The notes: generated by a model from the letters alone, not told the origin. DNA of 64,000 nt from Planctomycetota bacterium (GCA_028280485.1 JANQLS010000101.1:91472-155471); one strand, 5' to 3'; positions 1 to 8,681 are shown, counted from the first letter of the stretch. Numbers and translations: made by a program.

Positions 1-317
1 CCTTAGATTCGACTTTCCGGGATTCCTTAGATGAGCACACCCGAGACTTGGGAGATTCGAAGGATCTCTACCAGTCTTTACCTCAGCCTCGAGCTCATGT
101 GCCTCAACAAGGCGAAACTTGGTACAAAAAAGAAGTACGACGCATTCGAGGTTTACTCGAATCTTGGCGGGGCCAAGTTCGGGGTGATCAACCAACCAAT
201 GAGAATTCAATTCCTCAACCAGTCGTTGATAATCGTTCCGAGAAGAGCCTGAAGCCCAAAACTAAAAAGGTGAAGCCTCAAAAACGACTTCCGGTCGAAA
301 CTGGAGGTCCTCAATGA
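1..317 (+). CDS. C-terminal part of a fliO-like flagellar protein (5' truncated)
   Basis: An open frame runs in from the left edge (first full codon at base 3) and ends in a TGA that overlaps the ATG of fliP in an ATGA arrangement, which argues for translational coupling and for this frame being real. The visible 104 residues are hydrophilic, with no membrane segment, and end in a Lys/Pro-rich tail. FliO, a small membrane protein that helps assemble the FliP-FliQ-FliR export gate, normally precedes fliP and has a variable cytoplasmic C-terminal half. Position is the main argument for FliO, since the diagnostic membrane part lies outside the window. A FliN-type or lineage-specific protein is possible. 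Confidence 0.5.
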   Translation, partial: LDSTFRDSLDEHTRDLGDSKDLYQSLPQPRAHVPQQGETWYKKEVRRIRGLLESWRGQVRGDQPTNENSIPQPVVDNRSEKSLKPKTKKVKPQKRLPVETGGPQ

Positions 318-1126
318 TCAAGGTGAGAGCCCCCTCATTTTTAAAATTAAAGAAGTCGACTTGGTGGATCGCCGGTCTGACCCTGGTTTTCAGTTTGTGT
401 TTAGGAGGTTCCTTACACGCCCAAGACATGTTGAAAACGTTGACGGGACAAGATCCCTCTCAGCTTTCAACTCCATTGAGGCTCTTAGCCTTACTCACCG
501 TTTTGAGTTTGGTTCCTTCGATCGTCCTGATGACCACGTGTTTTCCTCGGATCCTCATCGTGTTGTCGTTTTTGCGAAGAGCCATCGGTACTCAAGAGCT
601 TCCTCCCGCGCAAGTGATGGCGGGACTCGCACTCTTTATTACAGGTGCCGTGATGGCTCCAACTTGGGAGCGAGTTTATAACGATGCCCTCGCTCCATAC
701 ATGAAAAATGAAATCAGTGATAGTGAGGCTTACTCCCGAGCGGTCGGGCCACTTAAAAAGTTTATGTTGGATCGAGCCTTAACGAGTGATTTGAAACTCT
801 TCATCGAGATTTCAAATTACGAAGAGCGCTTGAAGGAAGAAGGAAAAAATGTTGAAGAGCAAAAGGTAGAGGACCTTCCTCTGACGATCGTCATCCCGTC
901 TTTCATGATCAGTGAATTGAAGGTCGCATTCAGGATGGGTTTCGTCATCTATCTTCCCTTTTTGATCATCGATTTGGTCGTTGCAACAACACTCCTGTCG
1001 ATGGGAATGATGGTCTTACCGCCCTTCATGGTTTCTCTTCCATTAAAAATTATGGTGTTTGTGCTGGTCGATGGATGGCATCTCATCGTCGAACAGCTTG
1101 TCGTCAGTATTGGTAGTGTAACTTAG
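314..1126 (+). CDS. fliP: Flagellar type III export gate protein FliP
   Basis: FliP forms the pentameric core of the flagellar export gate in the inner membrane with FliQ and FliR. The protein has 270 residues, including a cleavable signal peptide (about residues 1-36, hydrophobic stretch then LHAQD), as is usual for FliP. The family signature around residues 70-110 is clear (MTTCFPRILIVLSFLRRAIG, then PPAQVMAGLALFIT), and two hydrophobic helices sit at the C-terminus. The start ATG overlaps the upstream stop and has a GGAGG at 303-307, six bases away. fliQ follows after 14 bases. The identification is secure. Confidence 0.97.
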   Translation: MIKVRAPSFLKLKKSTWWIAGLTLVFSLCLGGSLHAQDMLKTLTGQDPSQLSTPLRLLALLTVLSLVPSIVLMTTCFPRILIVLSFLRRAIGTQELPPAQVMAGLALFITGAVMAPTWERVYNDALAPYMKNEISDSEAYSRAVGPLKKFMLDRALTSDLKLFIEISNYEERLKEEGKNVEEQKVEDLPLTIVIPSFMISELKVAFRMGFVIYLPFLIIDLVVATTLLSMGMMVLPPFMVSLPLKIMVFVLVDGWHLIVEQLVVSIGSVT

Positions 1127-1140
1127 GTACTCTGTTCACG

Positions 1141-1422
1141 ATGGATACTTGGATCCTCGAAGACGCAATAGGATTGGCCCGCGGAGCATTGATCGAAGCG
1201 ATGATGCTTGTGTTACCAATTTTATTGGCTGGGTTGGTGATCGGTTTGGTCGTGAGTCTGTTTCAAGCCTTGACACAGATTCAGGAACAAACTCTCTCCT
1301 TTATACCCAAGATCCTGGGAGTAGGAGCAACGTTGTTCATTCTCCTCCCGTGGATGCTATCGATGATTATCGAGTACACCATCGAGAGATTTCAGGACAT
1401 GGGTGGGGGATTAAGCCCCTAA
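1141..1422 (+). CDS. fliQ: Flagellar export gate protein FliQ
   Basis: A 93-residue protein with two long hydrophobic helices (about residues 15-40 and 54-78) joined by the conserved FQALTQIQEQTLSFIPKI loop, the hallmark of FliQ. Four copies normally wrap the FliP5-FliR1 complex to complete the export gate. Length is typical of the family (about 90 residues). It lies between fliP and fliR in the standard order and is surely co-transcribed with them. A MDTWILEDA start fits the family; no alternative is needed. Confidence 0.96.
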   Translation: MDTWILEDAIGLARGALIEAMMLVLPILLAGLVIGLVVSLFQALTQIQEQTLSFIPKILGVGATLFILLPWMLSMIIEYTIERFQDMGGGLSP

Positions 1423-1444
1423 ACCAAAACCCGAGAAAATCGAA

Positions 1445-2269
1445 TTGGATTCATTACTAGGAGAATTCCTCAACTCTCGATTAGCCGTCTTCGTGCTGGT
1501 ATTAGCACGGATGTCGGGGCTCTTTATCACGGCCCCCTTCTTCTCAGGATCTTCGACTCCTCAGAGACTGAAGGTGATTATGGCTTGTGGCCTCGCCGTC
1601 TGTGTAACGCCATTGAACTTTCATCACGCAGATGTCGCTTTGAATTCTTTAGGTCATCCGATCAGTGCCTTGGTCGCGCTCATCGGAGAGTTAGCCTTAG
1701 GAATGGGAGTGGGTCTCTTGATCACTCTGTTCATTTCAGCGATCCAAACGGCTGGATATATCATCGCTTTGGATATGGGAATGGCGATCGCCAATGTTTT
1801 GGACCCGGTGACGAATCAACAAACTTCGGTGATCGGTCAATTAAAATCGAGTTTCGCTGTCCTGATGATGCTGATCCTCAACTTGCATCACGACTTGATT
1901 CGAGCCTTATCGGGGTCGTTCACGTTGTTGCCCCCAGGGTTTGTTCTCGATGGTGTCCGCAGAACTGAAGCCAGTTCTGTTTTAAGTTTGTTTGCTCTGA
2001 CTGAGGGAGGAAAGCTATTTGACATCGCCGTTCAAATGGTCGCTCCCATCTCCGTCATCTTATTTTTAGTAACGATCGCAATGGCGTTTTTAGCGAGAAC
2101 CGTTCCTGAGATGAATATTTTCGTCTTAGGTTACGCCATTCGATTATTAGTCGGCTTGTGGTTGATCGCTTTGGTCTTTCCGGTCTTCGTTTCATTTTTT
2201 GAAACGGGCTTTTATGAAACCTTCGAGCGAGGGGCGGATTATTTCCGCGTACTCTCGACAGAGAAATAA
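1445..2269 (+). CDS. fliR: Flagellar export gate protein FliR
   Basis: FliR is the single-copy subunit that caps the FliP ring in the flagellar export gate. The 274-residue product is strongly hydrophobic with about six predicted membrane helices. It carries the FliR pattern APFFSGSSTPQRLKVIMACG near residue 30 and a PVTNQQTSVIGQ region near residue 120. The only sensible start is a TTG at 1445, 22 bases after the fliQ stop; the first residues (MDSLLGEFLNS) match where FliR proteins normally begin. flhB starts ten bases downstream. The TTG start without a strong SD may keep FliR at low stoichiometry (inference). Confidence 0.95.
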   Translation: MDSLLGEFLNSRLAVFVLVLARMSGLFITAPFFSGSSTPQRLKVIMACGLAVCVTPLNFHHADVALNSLGHPISALVALIGELALGMGVGLLITLFISAIQTAGYIIALDMGMAIANVLDPVTNQQTSVIGQLKSSFAVLMMLILNLHHDLIRALSGSFTLLPPGFVLDGVRRTEASSVLSLFALTEGGKLFDIAVQMVAPISVILFLVTIAMAFLARTVPEMNIFVLGYAIRLLVGLWLIALVFPVFVSFFETGFYETFERGADYFRVLSTEK

Positions 2270-2279
2270 GGATTTATAG

Positions 2280-3392
2280 GTGCCACCCGAAGATCGCGAT
2301 TCCAGGACCGAAAAGGCCACCCCCCGAAAACGAGAGGAGGCGAGAAAGCAAGGTCAAGTACCTAAGAGCCAGGACTTGAATGTGGCGGTTTCGCTCACCG
2401 CGATTTTTGCCATTCTTCTTCTTTTCGGGACGCGTTCGGTCGGAAAGATCAAGGAAGTAGTACGTTATCACCTTGGATCGATCGCTGAGTTCCAATTGAG
2501 CTCAGAGACTGTGATCGAGACCATGGCCCTCGTCGTAAGAGACATCTTCAGTGTGATCTGGCCGATCTTGCTGATTCTATTCATCGCCGCCGTCTTGGTG
2601 AATTTTGCTCAAGTAGGATTTTTACTTTCAGGAGAATCGATCAAGCCTAGCTTATCCAAGATCAACCCCCTTAAAGGACTCCAAAGAATTTTCTCACTCA
2701 AGGGATTGAATCGATTCCTTTTGGGAGTTTTTAAGGTTCTCGCCATCGGATCCGTCCTCGTTTGGAGTTTGTGGGAACTCCTTTTGAGTGAAGAAGCGGG
2801 AGAAGCCTACCTTCTTCTTCAAGCTCAGCACGCTGAGGTCATTCCATTTACCTTGGATGCGGTGATTCAAATGATGATTCGAGGATTGGTGGTACTGATC
2901 ATCCTGGCGCTTTTGGACTACGCCTTTCAGCGTTGGCAACATGAAAAAGACCTCATGATGACCAAGCAGGAGATTAAAGATGAAGTTCAAAACATGGAAG
3001 GAGATGCCAAGCTCAAAGGAAAGAGGCGAAAGCTTCAAATCGAGATGCTTCGCCAAAACACTCGGCAGGATGTTGAAGGAGCCGATGTTGTGCTTGGAAA
3101 TCCCACTCACTACTCCGTTGCGATCAAATACGATCGCATGTCGATGAGTGCACCCAAGTGTGTTGCTAAAGGACAAGATTTTATGGCTCTCAGGATTCGG
3201 CAGATCGCCATGGAAAGTAATGTTCCAATCGTGATCAAGCCGGCTTTAGCCCGAGCGCTCTACCAAGCGGTAGAGCCGGGGCAAGAAGTTCCTGAAGAGT
3301 TTTACCACGCTGTAGCCGAAGTTTTGGCTTACGTCTACAAGCTTGCAAAGCCGGGAAACCGCCTCAATCAAACCGAGACGGTTCCCGTTTAG
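2280..3392 (+). CDS. flhB: Flagellar export switch protein FlhB
   Basis: FlhB switches the export apparatus from rod/hook to filament substrates by self-cleavage. The 370-residue protein begins at a GTG with the family N-terminus (DRTEKATPRKREEARKQGQV-like), has four membrane helices, and a cytoplasmic domain with the autocleavage motif Asn274-Pro-Thr-His in VVLGNPTHYSVAIKY. A conserved KIKDEVQNMEGD-like linker precedes it. Its last codons (GNRLNQTETVPV) overlap a stem-loop belonging to a dispersed intergenic repeat that continues to 3460, so the extreme C-terminus may have been reshaped by that repeat (inference). Confidence 0.97.
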   Translation: MPPEDRDSRTEKATPRKREEARKQGQVPKSQDLNVAVSLTAIFAILLLFGTRSVGKIKEVVRYHLGSIAEFQLSSETVIETMALVVRDIFSVIWPILLILFIAAVLVNFAQVGFLLSGESIKPSLSKINPLKGLQRIFSLKGLNRFLLGVFKVLAIGSVLVWSLWELLLSEEAGEAYLLLQAQHAEVIPFTLDAVIQMMIRGLVVLIILALLDYAFQRWQHEKDLMMTKQEIKDEVQNMEGDAKLKGKRRKLQIEMLRQNTRQDVEGADVVLGNPTHYSVAIKYDRMSMSAPKCVAKGQDFMALRIRQIAMESNVPIVIKPALARALYQAVEPGQEVPEEFYHAVAEVLAYVYKLAKPGNRLNQTETVPV

Positions 3393-3460
3393 CGAATTGA
3401 AGGCAAATCTTGGATTTGCTGGAACGGTTGAAGCCTGCTCTGAAGGAGCTTGCTTCAACA
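3352..3460 (-). repeat. Copy 1 of a dispersed multi-hairpin element, reverse orientation
   Basis: Read on the minus strand this has the same order as copies near 14.7, 27.3 and 31.9 kb: a hairpin TTGAAGC...GCTTCAA (3458-3428), a linker CCGTTCC, a hairpin GCAAATC...GATTTGC (3419-3403), then TTCAATTCGCT and a third hairpin (GGGAA-CCG paired with CGG-TTCCC, 3387-3353). The third hairpin lies inside the last codons of flhB. The function is unknown; it may protect or terminate transcripts. Confidence 0.75.
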
Positions 3461-3495
3461 AAAAGAAATTAGTGTTTGTTTAAGGAGTTCCATCT

Positions 3496-5634
3496 GTGGC
3501 GAACGCCGCTAATCGAAGACTCATAGATCTCGGCGGGAAGGTATCCCGGAACCTGGATGTGCCCTTGGTTCTAGCGGTCATCGTCGTGCTATTGGTCATC
3601 ATCATTCAGATGCCACCGATGGTCATGGACTTCTTACTCGTCGTGAACATCACGATCGGGATGGTCATTCTCGTGACGACGATCTACGTCACTCATCCTC
3701 TCGATTTCAGTGTGTTCCCTTCGATGCTCCTCGTAACGACCTTTTTTAGACTCGCGCTCAATATCGCCACGACTCGACTGATTCTCGGGCGAGCGGGTGA
3801 ACACCAAGAAGCCGCAGCGGGAGGAGTCGTCGAAGCCTTTGGCCGATTTGTTGTGGGGGATAACCCCATCGTCGGAGCCGTTATCTTTGTCATTATCTTC
3901 TTAGTTCAGCTGATGGTGATCACCAAGGGAGCCACTCGTGTGAGTGAAGTCGCTGCCAGGTTTACTTTAGATGCGATGCCCGGAAAGCAATTGAGTATCG
4001 ATGCGGATCTCAATGCTGGACTCATCGATGAGCAAGAAGCACGTCAACAGAGAGATCGCTTGACTCAAGAAGCTGACTTCTTCGGATCTATGGATGGTGC
4101 GAGTAAGTTCGTTCGTGGAGATGCTATCGCCGGAATTATCATCACCTTGGTCAATGTCGTCGGTGGCCTTTTAATCGGGCTCCTCAAATACGACATGACT
4201 TTCGCGGAAGCAGTCGACGTGTTTACAAAGCTCACCATCGGGGATGGCCTCGTCAGTCAAGTTCCCGCGTTGGTCATCTCGATCGCAGCGGGTTTGTTGG
4301 TGACTCGAAACGCCTCGCAAAGTGATTTAGGAAAAGAATTCTTCGGTCAGTTGATGGGGAATCCAAAAGCCATGTACATCACTTCGGCTTTTCTCCTGAT
4401 CCTTGTTCCCTCTGGTTTACCTATTTCGGTCCTCTTGACGGGAGCCGTCATCACCGGGGGGATCGGTTACGCCCTTCAGAAAATTCGTGAAGAGACCACG
4501 ATGCAAGCCGTTAAAGAATCGGTTAAAGAAGCTGAGAAAACACCCGCTGAAAAAGCGCGTTCTCTCATCTCGGTCGATGCTTTAGAGCTTGAAGTCGGTT
4601 ACGGATTGGTCAACCTCGTCGATCAAAGTCACGGTGGAAATTTACTCGGTCGGATCAGCATGATCCGTGAACAAATCGCGGTGGAACTCGGCTTTGTTGT
4701 TCCTCCGGTCCGTATCCGAGACAACATGCAACTCGATGCGAACACTTATGTCATTAAGTTGCGCGGTGTTCCCATCGGTCAATTCCAAATTATTCCAGAT
4801 CATTATCTGGCGATGGAGCCGGGCATTCCGGGTGAACGCCTCGATGGCATCTCGACCGTCGAGCCTACGTTTAACTTGCCAGCGATTTGGATTCCGGAAG
4901 CCCATCGAGCTAAAGCAGAATCCTTGGGATATACCGTTGTTGATATCACCAGTGTGATCGCCACCCATCTCACCGAGCTGATTCGATCTCGTTCCAGCGA
5001 ACTCCTCTCAAGGGATGAGGTCAACAACTTGATTCAAAGTATCCAGGATAAATCTCCTGCCCTGATTACCGAGTTGATTCCAGAAGTGATCAAGCTCGGC
5101 GATCTCCAGAAGGTTTTAGTAAAGCTGCTGGAAGAGAGAGTCAGCATTCGAGATCTCGAAACGATTGTCGAAACATTGGGTGACTACGCTAATAAGACCA
5201 AAGATCCCGAAGTGCTCACTGAGTACGTACGCCATGCTTTAGGTCGTTCGATTTGCCAGAGTCAACTCAGCGAAGATGGTCAACTTCACGTGGTGACCTT
5301 AGATCCCACTCTGGAAGATTACTTGAATCAAGGAATCGAACGAACGGAACGCGGATCGTATCTCTCGTTAACGCCAGAGATGCTGGGAGTGATCACTGCG
5401 AGAGCTGTCGATCAAATTGAAAAATTGGTCATTCACGGTCACACCCCCGTTGTTCTCTGTGCACCTCAAGTGAGATTGCAGTTGAGAAAAGTCTTAGAAA
5501 CAAAAGTTCCAGGTTTGGTTGTCCTCTCCTACAACGAGGTCGACCGTGGCATTTCCGTAGAGAGTCACGGAATTATCGTATTAGAAGCGTCACCTTCACA
5601 AGAGGCGGCGCACGCGGAGAGTGGAGAGGGATGA
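3496..5634 (+). CDS. flhA: Flagellar export protein FlhA
   Basis: FlhA is the large integral membrane component of the flagellar export gate; its cytoplasmic domain forms a nonameric ring that docks chaperone-substrate complexes. The 712-residue length is typical. The N-terminal half has about eight membrane helices, including LLVVNITIGMVILVTTIYV and the conserved FPSMLLVTTFFRLALNIATT / GDAIAGIIITLVN blocks of the FHIPEP family. The C-terminal half is the soluble docking domain (from about residue 330). It starts at GTG 3496 with AAGGAG at 3482-3487. It follows flhB after a repeat-bearing gap. Confidence 0.97.
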   Translation: MANAANRRLIDLGGKVSRNLDVPLVLAVIVVLLVIIIQMPPMVMDFLLVVNITIGMVILVTTIYVTHPLDFSVFPSMLLVTTFFRLALNIATTRLILGRAGEHQEAAAGGVVEAFGRFVVGDNPIVGAVIFVIIFLVQLMVITKGATRVSEVAARFTLDAMPGKQLSIDADLNAGLIDEQEARQQRDRLTQEADFFGSMDGASKFVRGDAIAGIIITLVNVVGGLLIGLLKYDMTFAEAVDVFTKLTIGDGLVSQVPALVISIAAGLLVTRNASQSDLGKEFFGQLMGNPKAMYITSAFLLILVPSGLPISVLLTGAVITGGIGYALQKIREETTMQAVKESVKEAEKTPAEKARSLISVDALELEVGYGLVNLVDQSHGGNLLGRISMIREQIAVELGFVVPPVRIRDNMQLDANTYVIKLRGVPIGQFQIIPDHYLAMEPGIPGERLDGISTVEPTFNLPAIWIPEAHRAKAESLGYTVVDITSVIATHLTELIRSRSSELLSRDEVNNLIQSIQDKSPALITELIPEVIKLGDLQKVLVKLLEERVSIRDLETIVETLGDYANKTKDPEVLTEYVRHALGRSICQSQLSEDGQLHVVTLDPTLEDYLNQGIERTERGSYLSLTPEMLGVITARAVDQIEKLVIHGHTPVVLCAPQVRLQLRKVLETKVPGLVVLSYNEVDRGISVESHGIIVLEASPSQEAAHAESGEG

Positions 5635-5641
5635 TCCGCAT

Positions 5642-5758
5642 ATGAAGGAAAATGTAGTGAACCAAAGACTCCTGAATCCCAAGTTCTCAGTCCTCGAAGA
5701 AGAGAAGCTTTGTCACTCAGCTTTAGAGATTGAGTCCATCGTTGGAGGGGAGGATTGA
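5642..5758 (+). CDS. Possible 38-residue small protein between flhA and flhF
   Basis: An ATG frame of 38 codons fills almost the whole gap between flhA and flhF. It begins eight bases after the flhA stop, with the purine-rich GGAGAGGGA at the flhA 3' end as a plausible ribosome site, and ends four bases before the flhF ATG. The peptide starts MKENVVNQRLLNPKF and is acidic toward its end. I recognise no domain. Position and spacing are what support it; short random frames of this size are common, so this is tentative. Confidence 0.3.
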   Translation: MKENVVNQRLLNPKFSVLEEEKLCHSALEIESIVGGED

Positions 5759-5762
5759 CGCC

Positions 5763-7121
5763 ATGAAACTCACCCGGGTAGAAGCTCCTTCCATGAAGGA
5801 AGCTCTTCTAAAAATCAAAATGACCTTGGGGGATGATGCTCTCATCGTGGGAACGCGCACTCTGAGGAAGGGTGGAGTTCTCGGAGTTGGAGGACGAGAG
5901 TACGTTGAAGTCTACGTATCCCAAGCTCCACCTCAAGGAGGAGGAAGCTTACCAAGGACTCGTATGCCTCAAGTAGAAGCTCCGCGTCAGGGATTAGTAA
6001 ATCCAACTTCACATAACGAAGAGCTTCAACCTCGAGGAACATCGGGAACTCGTCCTGTAGATCCTCAACCCACAGTCTTCGGGCAAGCTACTCATCCGGA
6101 AGCACTAGAAGCCTTGCGAGGGCTCTACCCTCAATCGAAGAATCCGTACTCTCCACCTCAACAGAAGGGAGATGCCCCAGTACTCGCACTTCCCAAGTCC
6201 TTAGGTGCCGATGATCCCGTCGAGCGATTAGCGAAGTACGCCAGGGAAAGAGGTTGGAAGCTAGAAGATTTTCAGGAAACCAAAAGACGAGCACTCGAGG
6301 CAAATCCTCCCCAAAAGGAGATCGATCATCCTTTCTTAAAAGATGCGGAGCTTTTGCTCAAGGAGCTGGAAATCAGCCCCAAGATGATCGAAGGATTGCT
6401 TTGGGAATTGAGAACCATCGATTTACCTGTCGGGGTGACGGATCCCAATCGATTGAAAACATTGTTGAAATCACAAGTGGTTAAGCTCTTGGCTCCTAAT
6501 TTACCTCAGGGAGTCCAGCAGGAACCGTTGGTGCAAATTTTTCTTGGTCCTACCGGAGTCGGAAAGACGACCACAGTGGCGAAGCTCGCCGCTCGGGCCA
6601 AGATCAATGAGCGCAAACAAGTCGGCTTGATCACCTTGGATACTTTTAGAATTGCAGCCGTCGATCAACTTCAAAAGTACGCTCGAATCATCGGTGTCAC
6701 TCTCGAAGTGGTTTCGGATCCCATCGAATTTAGATCGGCAGTAGCGAGACTTAAAAGAGAAGGCCTCGACCGAATCCTCGTGGATACGGCAGGACGAGGT
6801 CAGCGCGATGAACTGAAGATGCGCGAGTTAGAGGAATTCGTGAAGTCGATCCCCGACGCGGAAGTGCATCTCGTATTGAGTACCACTACGCATCCGCGAA
6901 CTTTTACTCGAGTGGCGCATCGGTTCATCCCATTAGGAGCTCAACGATTGATTTTGACAAAACTCGATGAGTCAGAAGCGTTCGGAGCTCTTTTAGAGCC
7001 CTTAGTCGATGCAGGACTTCCGGTGTCGTTCATCACGGACGGCCAGAATGTTCCTGACGACATCATGTTGAGTGATCCTGAACGATTAACGGATCTCGTT
7101 TTTCGTACACGAGCTTTTTAA
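5763..7121 (+). CDS. flhF: Flagellar placement GTPase FlhF (SRP-type)
   Basis: FlhF is a signal-recognition-particle-type GTPase that recruits the first flagellar components to the proper cell site. The N-terminus MKLTRVEAPSMKEAL...LGDDALIVGTRTL matches the FlhF B-domain, followed by a Pro-rich linker (about 75-180) and a helical N domain. The G domain shows GPTGVGKTTTVAKLAA near residue 262, DTAGRGQRD near 341 and TKLDE near 399. I chose ATG 5763 because GGAGGGGAGG lies just upstream (5744-5753) and the family N-terminus starts there; a GTG frame extends to 5730 but has no support. flhG follows, its usual partner. Confidence 0.95.
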   Translation: MKLTRVEAPSMKEALLKIKMTLGDDALIVGTRTLRKGGVLGVGGREYVEVYVSQAPPQGGGSLPRTRMPQVEAPRQGLVNPTSHNEELQPRGTSGTRPVDPQPTVFGQATHPEALEALRGLYPQSKNPYSPPQQKGDAPVLALPKSLGADDPVERLAKYARERGWKLEDFQETKRRALEANPPQKEIDHPFLKDAELLLKELEISPKMIEGLLWELRTIDLPVGVTDPNRLKTLLKSQVVKLLAPNLPQGVQQEPLVQIFLGPTGVGKTTTVAKLAARAKINERKQVGLITLDTFRIAAVDQLQKYARIIGVTLEVVSDPIEFRSAVARLKREGLDRILVDTAGRGQRDELKMRELEEFVKSIPDAEVHLVLSTTTHPRTFTRVAHRFIPLGAQRLILTKLDESEAFGALLEPLVDAGLPVSFITDGQNVPDDIMLSDPERLTDLVFRTRAF

Positions 7122-7134
7122 GAAGAGAAAAGAG

Positions 7135-7260
7135 CCTAATCGTTTTTAGGCCGCCCGGTAGGGCTAAGAGAGTTGAACTCTCATGCGGTGGAACCGCGAA
7201 GTGAAGAGAAAGAGTCAAACTTGTTTGAAGGTTGAGGAAGAGTCATTCAAAGAGAATGAA
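7135..7260. repeat. Hairpin cluster between flhF and flhG
   Basis: The gap holds several perfect small stems: GCCTAA/TTAGGC, GAGAGTT/AACTCTC, GCGGT/ACCGC and TCAAAC/GTTTGA. Read on the minus strand the order (TCAAAC hairpin, then CTTCACTTCGC, then further stems) resembles a degenerate copy of the multi-hairpin element found after flhB and elsewhere. No coding frame is convincing here. Confidence 0.4.
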
Positions 7261-7301
7261 GGCTTCTTCTCGACAGTCTAACCGAGAGGAGAGTACCGAT
7301 C

Positions 7302-8159
7302 ATGGACCAAGCCGAACGATTGCGCTCGCTGATGAGTCTCCAAGAAGGAAGAGCTCGAGTGATTGCAGTGACGAGCGGTAAGGGAGGTGTCGGCAAGACT
7401 AATATCGCCGTGAACCTGGCTATCGCAATGTCCAAACTGGGAAAGAAGGTCGTCTTGATCGATGTCGACATCGGGCTATCCAATGCTGATGTCTTTTTGG
7501 ACGTTAAGCCCAGGTATCACCTGGGGCACATCTTGAGTGGAGAAATCCCACCTCTCGATGCTCTCGTTCCCACCCGCAGTGGAGTTTATCTTTTGCCGGG
7601 ATCGAGTGGGGGAGTCACCTTTAGTGACTTAACCCAGAACGAACGTAATTTTTTGATCGAGTGTTTCAAAAAGTTCGAACAGTATGCAGATTTCATCATT
7701 ATCGACACCGGAGCCGGAATCACGAGCAATGTGGTCCAGTTTGCCAGCTCAGCGGATGAGGTCTTAGTAGTGACAACCCCTGAGCCCACTTCGATGTCGG
7801 ATGCCTACGCCATGGTGAAAACAGTTTCACGTCAAAAAGGCTGTGGACCCATTCGAATCGTAGTGAACATGGCCGCTGATAGAACGGAAGCCGGAAAAGT
7901 CGCTGAACGAGTACGTCTCGTCAGCCAACGCTTCTTAGGACTCGAGGTCGAAAACCTCGGTCATGTCTTAGCGGATGATCGAGTGAAGATCGCCGTTCGA
8001 AGAAGGCGTCCGTTCCTTTTAGAAAGTCCAAAAGGTCCGGCCTCTTTAGGAATTCGTCAAATTGCAGACCGACTCTTAGGAGATTCAAGACCCAAGCTCG
8101 AAAGCGGTTTCTTTAAACGCTTTGCTGAAGTCTTGGGAGAAAAGGGAGCTAAAGGATGA
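7302..8159 (+). CDS. flhG: Flagellar number regulator FlhG (MinD/ParA ATPase)
   Basis: FlhG (YlxH/FleN) is a MinD-family ATPase that controls flagellar number and position by stimulating FlhF GTPase activity. The very N-terminus MDQAERLRSL is the DQAxxLR motif known to activate FlhF. A deviant Walker A follows (SGKGGVGKTN, about residues 24-33), then VVLIDVDIGLSNAD and IIIDTGAGI. At 285 residues it is of usual length. ATG 7302 has GAGGAGA upstream. Its last codons overlap the next gene (ATGA at 8156), so the two are coupled. The flhF-flhG-fliA order supports the assignment over plain MinD. Confidence 0.95.
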   Translation: MDQAERLRSLMSLQEGRARVIAVTSGKGGVGKTNIAVNLAIAMSKLGKKVVLIDVDIGLSNADVFLDVKPRYHLGHILSGEIPPLDALVPTRSGVYLLPGSSGGVTFSDLTQNERNFLIECFKKFEQYADFIIIDTGAGITSNVVQFASSADEVLVVTTPEPTSMSDAYAMVKTVSRQKGCGPIRIVVNMAADRTEAGKVAERVRLVSQRFLGLEVENLGHVLADDRVKIAVRRRRPFLLESPKGPASLGIRQIADRLLGDSRPKLESGFFKRFAEVLGEKGAKG

Positions 8160-8533
8160 CTCCTCACGAAAGTTGGAAGCCTCATAAATATTTAGCCCTG
8201 TTACTCGGCATCTTCGCAGCTCTCTGTGTGATCTTTGTCGACATGGGGACGGACACTCGATTGAGTGTGACCCTAATGAGATGTTTAGGCTCGGGTGTCG
8301 TCGCTGCTCTGACCGGATTCGGAGTGGGATGGCTTTTGAAGTATCTCATTCGAGAAGCTCCCGAGCCCAAAGCCAAAATATTCTTCAATGTTCCGGACGA
8401 GCTTGAATACCTCCAGCCAGAAGGAAAGAGTTCTGACGGTAAATCTGAAAACCCAAACCCTGAAGGATCGCGTAACGATTCTTCTACACCTAAAAACGAA
8501 AGAGAGGATGCCATGGTCTCTGAAGTGACCTGA
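8156..8533 (+). CDS. Small two-helix membrane protein, unknown, in flagellar operon
   Basis: A 125-residue protein whose ATG overlaps the flhG stop. Two hydrophobic segments (about residues 14-30 and 38-62, with Gly-rich GSGVVAALTGFGVGWLL) are followed by a hydrophilic, acidic, Ser/Asn/Pro-rich C-terminal half that probably lies in the cytoplasm. I recognise no family. Overlap with flhG and placement before fliA imply co-expression with flagellar regulators; a role as a membrane partner for FlhG or FliA is only a guess. Confidence 0.75.
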   Translation: MTPHESWKPHKYLALLLGIFAALCVIFVDMGTDTRLSVTLMRCLGSGVVAALTGFGVGWLLKYLIREAPEPKAKIFFNVPDELEYLQPEGKSSDGKSENPNPEGSRNDSSTPKNEREDAMVSEVT

Positions 8534-8547
8534 TCCAACTCATCAGG

Positions 8548-8676
8548 ATGAATGGCGGGGCAGATGATCCAAAGATCATACGTGGGATTGCTTTCAGTCT
8601 TGAAGCTGCAAATGGTGAAACCCTTGACGATAACAGCGTCGGTTTCCTTGCACGTTTTATTCTGGAACGATTGTGA
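8548..8676 (+). CDS. Possible 42-residue small protein upstream of fliA
   Basis: An ATG frame of 42 codons lies between the membrane-protein gene and fliA. The sequence has protein-like character (MNGGADDPKIIRGIAFSLEA, ending FLARFILERL) with alternating hydrophobic and charged residues suggesting a helix. CATCAGG just before the ATG is a weak ribosome site. No family is recognised. It would sit in the same transcript as flhG and fliA. Conservation in relatives would be the deciding test. Confidence 0.4.
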   Translation: MNGGADDPKIIRGIAFSLEAANGETLDDNSVGFLARFILERL

Positions 8677-8681
8677 AGAGC

